Shown piece after piece: positions 58,279-64,000 of a stretch of 64,000 nucleotides of DNA. The stretch is taken from positions 1,488,001 to 1,552,000 of the forward strand of contig JAHWDD010000010.1 of assembly GCA_023897205.1 (NCBI GenBank), read 5' to 3'. The notes under the pieces were generated by a model. That model was given only the letters and a program-made list of their open reading frames with translations. It ran no database searches and was not told the DNA's origin. Numbering within the stretch: position 1 is the stretch's first letter; each line of letters opens with the position of its first letter. A program made the translations under genes and the position numbers. Source of the DNA: Exophiala sp. HKRS030. Its lineage: Eukaryota; Ascomycota; Eurotiomycetes; Chaetothyriales; Herpotrichiellaceae.

Positions 58279-61200
58279 ATGTTCGCGCAATGCAAAGGCT
58301 CACTATGGCGAACTGACGACTTGAGCCATTGCTTTCAAGCAGAGTACGAATTCCACATCCCGTTCCTATCAATGCGTACTGACGGCATGCTTCTAGCTAC
58401 CTGCAAACCCTGTTCCCCTTGTCGGCCTGCGCCATCTCTTTATTGCTCCTCCTGCACCAAGTCATTTCACATAGATATTTCCTCACATCGAAATCCGCCC
58501 AGTATGACGCCCTAGTCGATACCAGCGACGACGATGACGAGTCTGTCGACCCTACTGATAACGATAGCTTGGCCAAGCTCACTTTACAGAGAACAATCAG
58601 TCACGGTGACCAGCCGCCCAAGGATATCGATCGACCCACTGGTGAGGTCTTCTTGGTCACCATCGAGTTCCTACTTGTGCTTGCACAAGTCGTTGTCAAC
58701 TCCCTACTAGTGGCGCAAGCACCGAACAATGACCGTATAGCACGGATAGCCCAGACGTGTTTCTGGTTTTATGTATCGTCCCTAGGAGCTGCAAGGCTCT
58801 GTGCTTCAAGCACTAATTGGTCTGCTCCCGTCAGAGGTCTTTGGAATCATACTGCTGCTCTGTATGGCGTCGAATGGCTTCTTCAGGTCTGGATCTTTCG
58901 ATCCGCACTGTTACACTCAGTACACAAACTGTCACACATCTTGACCGTGGTCACGTTTGCCCTTACAACCACGCTGGTCTTGATCGTCTTGTTTTCTCGC
59001 AAAGGTAACAAAGGTGTTCTGCTCGAGTACGATGGGGATATAGAGCCTTCTCGGGAACCGCTCGCCAGTGTCTTCTCCCTGATCTCCTTCTCCTGGTGTG
59101 ACCCTCTAATCTACAAAGGGTTCCAAAAACCATTGGAGTTGGCCGACGTCTGGAACGTTACCATCCAAGATAAAGCCGAAACCGCCCTGGCTACGTTTCG
59201 CCAAATTCGAAAGACTCATTCGCTGGCCCTCCGGTTGTTATTGCATTTCAAAACTCGGCTTTTAGTACAGGGCATCTGGTGCATAGTATCGAGCATTTTC
59301 CCATTCCTCACACCACTGCTCTTGAAGGCTGTGCTCGAGTTTCTCGAAAACCGGGATACCACTCCAGTGAGCGCTGCTTGGCTCTACGTTGTACTCTTAT
59401 TTGCAACTGGTATCATCGTCGCCGTCTGTGATGGTCAAGCGCTGTGGATCGGCCGCAAGGTGTGCATCCAACTCCGTGGGATCATTGTTGGTGAGATCTA
59501 CTCAAAAACTCTTCGGAGAAAGGCAGCAGCCAGCACAGAAAGCGATTCTGCAAAGGAGAAGCACCAAGATCAGCCCAATTTTTGGGCAAAAATAAAGACG
59601 GTCTGGAAGACGCGCAACCAAAAGAAAAATCCTGATTTTCCCTCAGACTTGCTTCCCAACAAATCTGTGGGAGGACAAGCAAACAACGGCACTGTTATCA
59701 ACCTGATGTCCATTGATTCATTCAAGGTGGCCGAAATCTCCTCCTACCTGCATTTCCTGTGGGCGGCCGTCCCGGTACAGCTCATCATGGCTGTGTCCTT
59801 GCTTTACAAGGTTCTCGGCTTCAGTTCATTTGCGGGAATTGGTCTGATGGTTTTGATACTCCCACTGAATCTCTATATTGCCAAATCCTTTCAGGCGGCT
59901 CAGAAGAAAATTATGCTTGCCACAGATGGCAGAATTCACGTTACAAATGAAGTCCTTCAAAACATCAGAATTATCAAGTACTTTGCCTGGGAGCAACGGT
60001 TCGCCAACAGCGTCAACGAAAAGAGATCTCTAGAGTTGAAAGCTCTCTGGGGAAAGTACATTGTCTGGTCCGTTGCAGCTACTATCTGGAGCGGTGTGCC
60101 AATTCTAATAACCTTTACCTCTTTTTTCTTATATACCATGATTGAGAAACGCCCGTTGGTACCATCTGTCGCATTTCCGGCGCTTTCGATGTTCTCGCTC
60201 TTGCGCGTACCGTTGGATCAGCTTGCAGATATGGTTGCTCACGTCCAGGAGTCAAAGGTATCAGTGGATCGAGTGGAAGACTTCCTTAACGAAGCCGAGA
60301 CTGAAAAATACGTTCAACTTCGTCAAAGTCGACGAGCAAGCCGTCCAGTTACACGGATCGCGCTTGAGAATGCAACGCTATCTTGGGGCACGAACGATCG
60401 TGATGCCACGGAATCTTTTCGCCTGATCAATGTCAATATTGACTTTGTCATCGGTCAGTTGAACATTATCGCAGGGCCTACTGGCTCTGGCAAGACCTCT
60501 CTTTTGATGGCTTTGTTGGGGGAAATGCAACTCGTTGGCGGAAGTGTCTTTATCCCGGGCGGATCGAGTCGACAAGATTTACACCCTGACCCAACTACAG
60601 GACTCATTGAAGGCGTTGCTTACTGTGCTCAGCAACCCTGGCTCGTCAATGCTACTATCAAAGAAAACATCCTTTTCGCAAGCCCTTACGACGATGACAG
60701 GTATCACGAGGTTCTCGCAATCTGCGCACTCGAACGCGATCTCGAGATCCTTGATGCTGGAGATCAGACTCTAGTCGGAGAGAAGGGCATCACGATGTCG
60801 GGTGGACAGAAGCAACGGATTTCCCTGGCACGAGCCATCTATTCAAATTCCAAACATCTTTTGCTGGATGACTGCTTAAGTGCTGTTGATGCCCACACTG
60901 CTAAACATATTTTTGAATTGGCCTTGACGGGTGAGTTGATGGCTCACCGCACCTGTATCTTGGTGTCGCACAATCTTGCCTTGACTGTCCCTTTAGCAAG
61001 CTTCGTAGCTGTGCTGCAGAATGGTAAGGTCGTTTCAAAAGGCACACCTCAGCAGGTTATGGATAGTGGAGCACTTGGAGATGAACTGCTGAAATCACGC
61101 CCTGTGTCCAGGGCAGGTTCAAACGCCCCTTCACGAGTTGCATCTAACTTGGAGGAGGAAACGTCGAAGTTATCTGGCCGGAATGGGAATGGGCTCTCGG

Positions 61201-63386
61201 GAGGCCAACCACGAACAGCGAAGAGGCGGGCAAAGTCCAGCACGCAAGACAAGGCTTTCGTCGACACTAGACTCGAGAGTAAGGCAACTGGAAGTGTCAA
61301 GCTATCTACCATAATCATGTACCTTGCGGCTATGGGCCCATGGTGGTACTGGATCTTCGCGGCTTCAGGCTTTATTGCAACGCAATTGGGTTCTGTCGCC
61401 ACTAATGTCTGGATCCGACAATGGGCCAATGCCTATCATGTCCAACAAACCGATACATCGCATGCAGCAGTCAACGCGTTCCATCCGATCAAAACTTCCA
61501 CATCCTCGGGCTTCGGTAGCTCGTATGTCATCATGCCGCAAACGTGGAATGGCTTTGCATCGATAATGACAGGGAGTACCAGTGATGTTGACGTATCATA
61601 CTACCTTGGAATCTATGCTCTGATTGGAGCCATCTATGTTTTCATCTGTCTAGCAAGAGAGATGATCCTTTTCTGGGGCTCGATGCGCGCTTCATGGTTT
61701 CTTCATGATAAACTATTGACAAGTATCCTTCGGGCAAAATTTCGTTTCTTTGACTCGACACCACTTGGTCAATTAACCAACAGGTTCTCAAAGGATATCC
61801 AAGCTTTGGATCAGGAAGTGGCACCGGTGGCGATAGGTATGCTACACAGTGCGGCTTCCGTCTTAACCATTGTCATCCTCATTTCGGCAATCACCCCTGG
61901 GTTTCTGATTCCTGGATTCTTCATCACTCTCATGTACATCGCCACCGGATTGTTTTACATTCGCTCTTCAAGAGATCTCAAACGTATGGAATCAATCCAA
62001 CGCAGTCCTCTTTTCCAGCACTTTGGTGAAACGGTTACTGGGGCTGTTACTATTCGTGCATATGGAGACGAGTCAAGATTTATTCAGGAGAGCAATCTCC
62101 GTATCAACACACATAATCGTCCGTTCATCTATCTCTGGGCGACTAACAGATGGCTCGCATTCAGAGTCGATGTCGCAGGCGCGTTTGTCTCGTTCTTTTC
62201 GGCGATGTTCGTCGTGCTTAATGCCGACAGCATCGACCCCGGAACTGCTGGTTTGGCGCTTTCGTATGCCATTACGTTCACGCAAAACGTCCTTTGGCTT
62301 GTTCGGCTTTATGCCGCGAATGAACAGAACATGAACTCTGTTGAACGTCTGCAGGAGTACATCGATGTTGAACAAGAAGCTCCAGCCAAGATCCCCGACA
62401 CGCAACCTCCCTCCCACTGGCCAAGTCAGGGATGTGTTGAATTTATTGGTTACACGACGAGTTACAGATCAGATCTTGGCCCAGTGCTCAAAAATCTTTC
62501 ATTCCGGATCGAGGGGGCTCAAAAAGTGGGCATAGTGGGCAGAACTGGGGCTGGAAAAAGTTCTCTAGCGCTTGCTTTGTTCCGCGGCCTGGAGGCACTC
62601 GAGGGCAAGATCTTGATCGACGATATTGACATTGGCTTGATTGGACTACAAGACTTAAGGGAAGCCATCACGATTGTTCCACAAGATCCTACGCTCTTCA
62701 CCGGCACCTTGCGTACTAATCTGGACCCATTCGAGCTTTTCACAGATGAGGAGATCTTCACGGCACTGCGCCGTGTCCAACTAATTTCTGCTACGTCTTC
62801 AGCATCGGACTCGTCCGGAACAACTACTCCTCCGGATGTTTCAAGTACATCTCCAACGTTACGTGAGGGCTCAAGTCCTCCACAGAGTCATGCGGCACTG
62901 TCAGCCAATGGTACCGACGCTACAGATTCTACATTGGCTCGTTACACTACGAATTCCAAGGACAATAAGAACATATTCCGGGATTTGGCCTCGCCGGTAG
63001 CCGAGTCAGGATCAAACTTATCTCAAGGACAGCGTCAACTACTGTGTCTTGCACGAGCACTCTTGAAATCACCCAAAGTATTAGTGATGGACGAAGCAAC
63101 CGCGTCGATAGACTATGCAACAGATTCTAAGATCCAAGACACGCTACGAGAGTTGAAGAACAACACCATTTTGACCATTGCGCATCGGCTGCAAACCATC
63201 ATTGACTATGATCGAGTCTTGGTGTTGGATAAGGGGGAGGTGGTCGAATATGACGACCCATACGAACTACTTCAAAAGGAAGATGGCCACCTTCGGTCAA
63301 TGTGCGAGACGAGTGGTGATTTTGATACTCTTTATGAGCTAGCAAGAAAAGCATGGCTAGACCGCAGGCTGATTGATGATTCTTGA
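58279..63386 (+). CDS. ABCC (MRP/Ybt1-type) ABC transporter
   Basis: Two exons, 58279-58343 and 58397-63386, give 1684 residues. The 53-nt intron has a branch site (tactgac) and TAG acceptor, and it restores MFAQCKGSLWRTDDLSHCFQ ahead of the first membrane helices. Architecture is that of full-length ABCC transporters: N-terminal TMD0, then TMD1. NBD1 has Walker A GPTGSGKTS near 715, signature MSGGQKQR near 822 and Walker B LLLDD near 843, so the catalytic Glu is Asp as in ABCC NBD1. Then come TMD2 and NBD2 (Walker A GRTGAGKSS near 1402, signature LSQGQRQ near 1563, VMDEATAS near 1583). The ADLHPDP-like insert after NBD1 Walker A resembles Ybt1/Vmr1-type vacuolar pumps for conjugates, bile acids or drugs. 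NBD2 carries a 60-residue Ser/Thr/Pro-rich insertion before its signature. Confidence 0.93.
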
Positions 63387-63689
63387 TCTACACATTGGAA
63401 TGCGATTGCAATGTATAGAATGCAACATGTATTTCTTGGACGTTAAGGAGTCACGGTTGGTCAGTATTAAATGGGTGGGAGCGTTTGTCAACTTGTTTTG
63501 TACAAAGGCATGGTAACTGTCATATTCGGCATGCATATTGTGTATTGTATACACGAAGCCACAGCAATGCCTTCGGAGGCAAACTCAAAACGGGTTTCCA
63601 TTAAAAACTTAGGTCGAGGATCATTTAATAAAACTGATTCTCAAGCAGTCGGACCTGCTCATAAGATACAAATACAAAACCTTTGCGTC
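63387..63689. other. Convergent intergenic region
   Basis: 303 bases between the stop codons of two convergent genes. No gene seen. Confidence 0.6.
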
Positions 63690-64000
63690 TCAGGAACTCG
63701 TAACTTGACCGTTGGAAGAGAACAAAGTCTCTGCCGCATCCTTGGCCGCGGCAAACGCCTTGAAATACAACTGTGGCCCAATACTGACCCTGCTCACGCC
63801 AATCTCGGTCACGTCCTTGACCGTCAACTTGCCTGGGGCTAAGACAACTGACACATTCAGCCTGCCCTGGAAAGCCTCACTCAGAATTTTGACCTCGTCA
63901 CCGCTAACTCCACCCCGCTTCGCTCCGCCGAGAACGAAAATTGTCGTGGCTCCCGCGTCCAGATATTTCTTTCCTCGTATGAGAGTATCCTCCATCTCGC
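63690..64000 (-). CDS. PEP mutase/isocitrate lyase family protein, 3' part only
   Basis: The stop is at 63690 and the frame runs off the window's right edge, so about 103 C-terminal residues are visible. They match the end of the PEP mutase/isocitrate lyase-like TIM barrel: RGKKYLDAGATTIFVLGG, then a strand with VSVVLAPGKLTVKDVTEIG, then VSRVSIGPQLYFKAF and a terminal helix. Members cleave or rearrange C-C or C-P bonds of oxoacids using Mg2+ (for example 2-methylisocitrate- or oxaloacetate-type substrates). The catalytic residues lie in the part outside the window, so the reaction cannot be assigned. Start and introns are not visible. Confidence 0.8.
   Translation of the reverse strand, partial: EMEDTLIRGKKYLDAGATTIFVLGGAKRGGVSGDEVKILSEAFQGRLNVSVVLAPGKLTVKDVTEIGVSRVSIGPQLYFKAFAAAKDAAETLFSSNGQVTSS

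Noticed and set aside
58419..58430. ABC transporter start at 58419
   Set aside because: It is a TTG inside the coding sequence; the spliced ATG at 58279 explains the frame better.

Overview
The window is nuclear DNA of a filamentous ascomycete (Pezizomycotina). The evidence is the TTAGGG telomere repeats, short spliceosomal introns of about 50-90 nt, compact conserved genes (transaldolase, Cdc34-type E2, Pfa5-type palmitoyltransferase, ABCC transporter), and retroelements wrecked by C-to-T and G-to-A transitions, as repeat-induced point mutation (RIP) does. I cannot fix the order or species.

Left contig (1-14000). A four-exon major-facilitator permease gene (37-1705) is followed by about 12 kb of AT-rich, RIP-mutated sequence. 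This holds one structurally complete Ty3/Gypsy chromovirus (2875-10974) with two 399-bp LTRs, a polypurine tract and a candidate 5-bp target duplication. It also holds an older LTR relic, small tandem repeats and a subtelomeric stretch. It ends in about 20 copies of TTAGGG (13880-14000), running in the orientation of a right-hand chromosome end. Exactly 100 N follow, so the two sides are probably two chromosome regions or contigs joined by a scaffolder rather than one continuous locus.

Right contig, repeat part (14101-25425). A second Ty3/Gypsy pol (different family, 5' cut by the gap), a 12-unit heptamer array, an unidentified RIP-decayed reading frame of about 940 codons, a Ty1/Copia pol fragment, and a piggyBac-type DNA transposon (23236-25425) with perfect 49-bp terminal inverted repeats but a transposase carrying about nine stops.

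Right contig, unique part (25426-64000). About 12 kb has normal base composition but almost no supportable gene. It holds microsatellites, copies of TACGGAGTA and one small zinc-ribbon ORF. A conventional gene cluster follows: an Arg/Asp-rich DUF8035-like protein (+), PFA5 (-), transaldolase (-), a large disordered protein with an apparent 1-nt frameshift (-), an epoxide-hydrolase-like enzyme (+), a Cdc34-type E2 (-), an ABCC multidrug-resistance-type transporter (+), and the 3' end of a PEP mutase/isocitrate lyase family gene (-). These genes do not form a recognisable pathway; they look like ordinary core genes with divergent and convergent arrangements. I see no biosynthetic cluster, CRISPR array, tRNA or rRNA gene.
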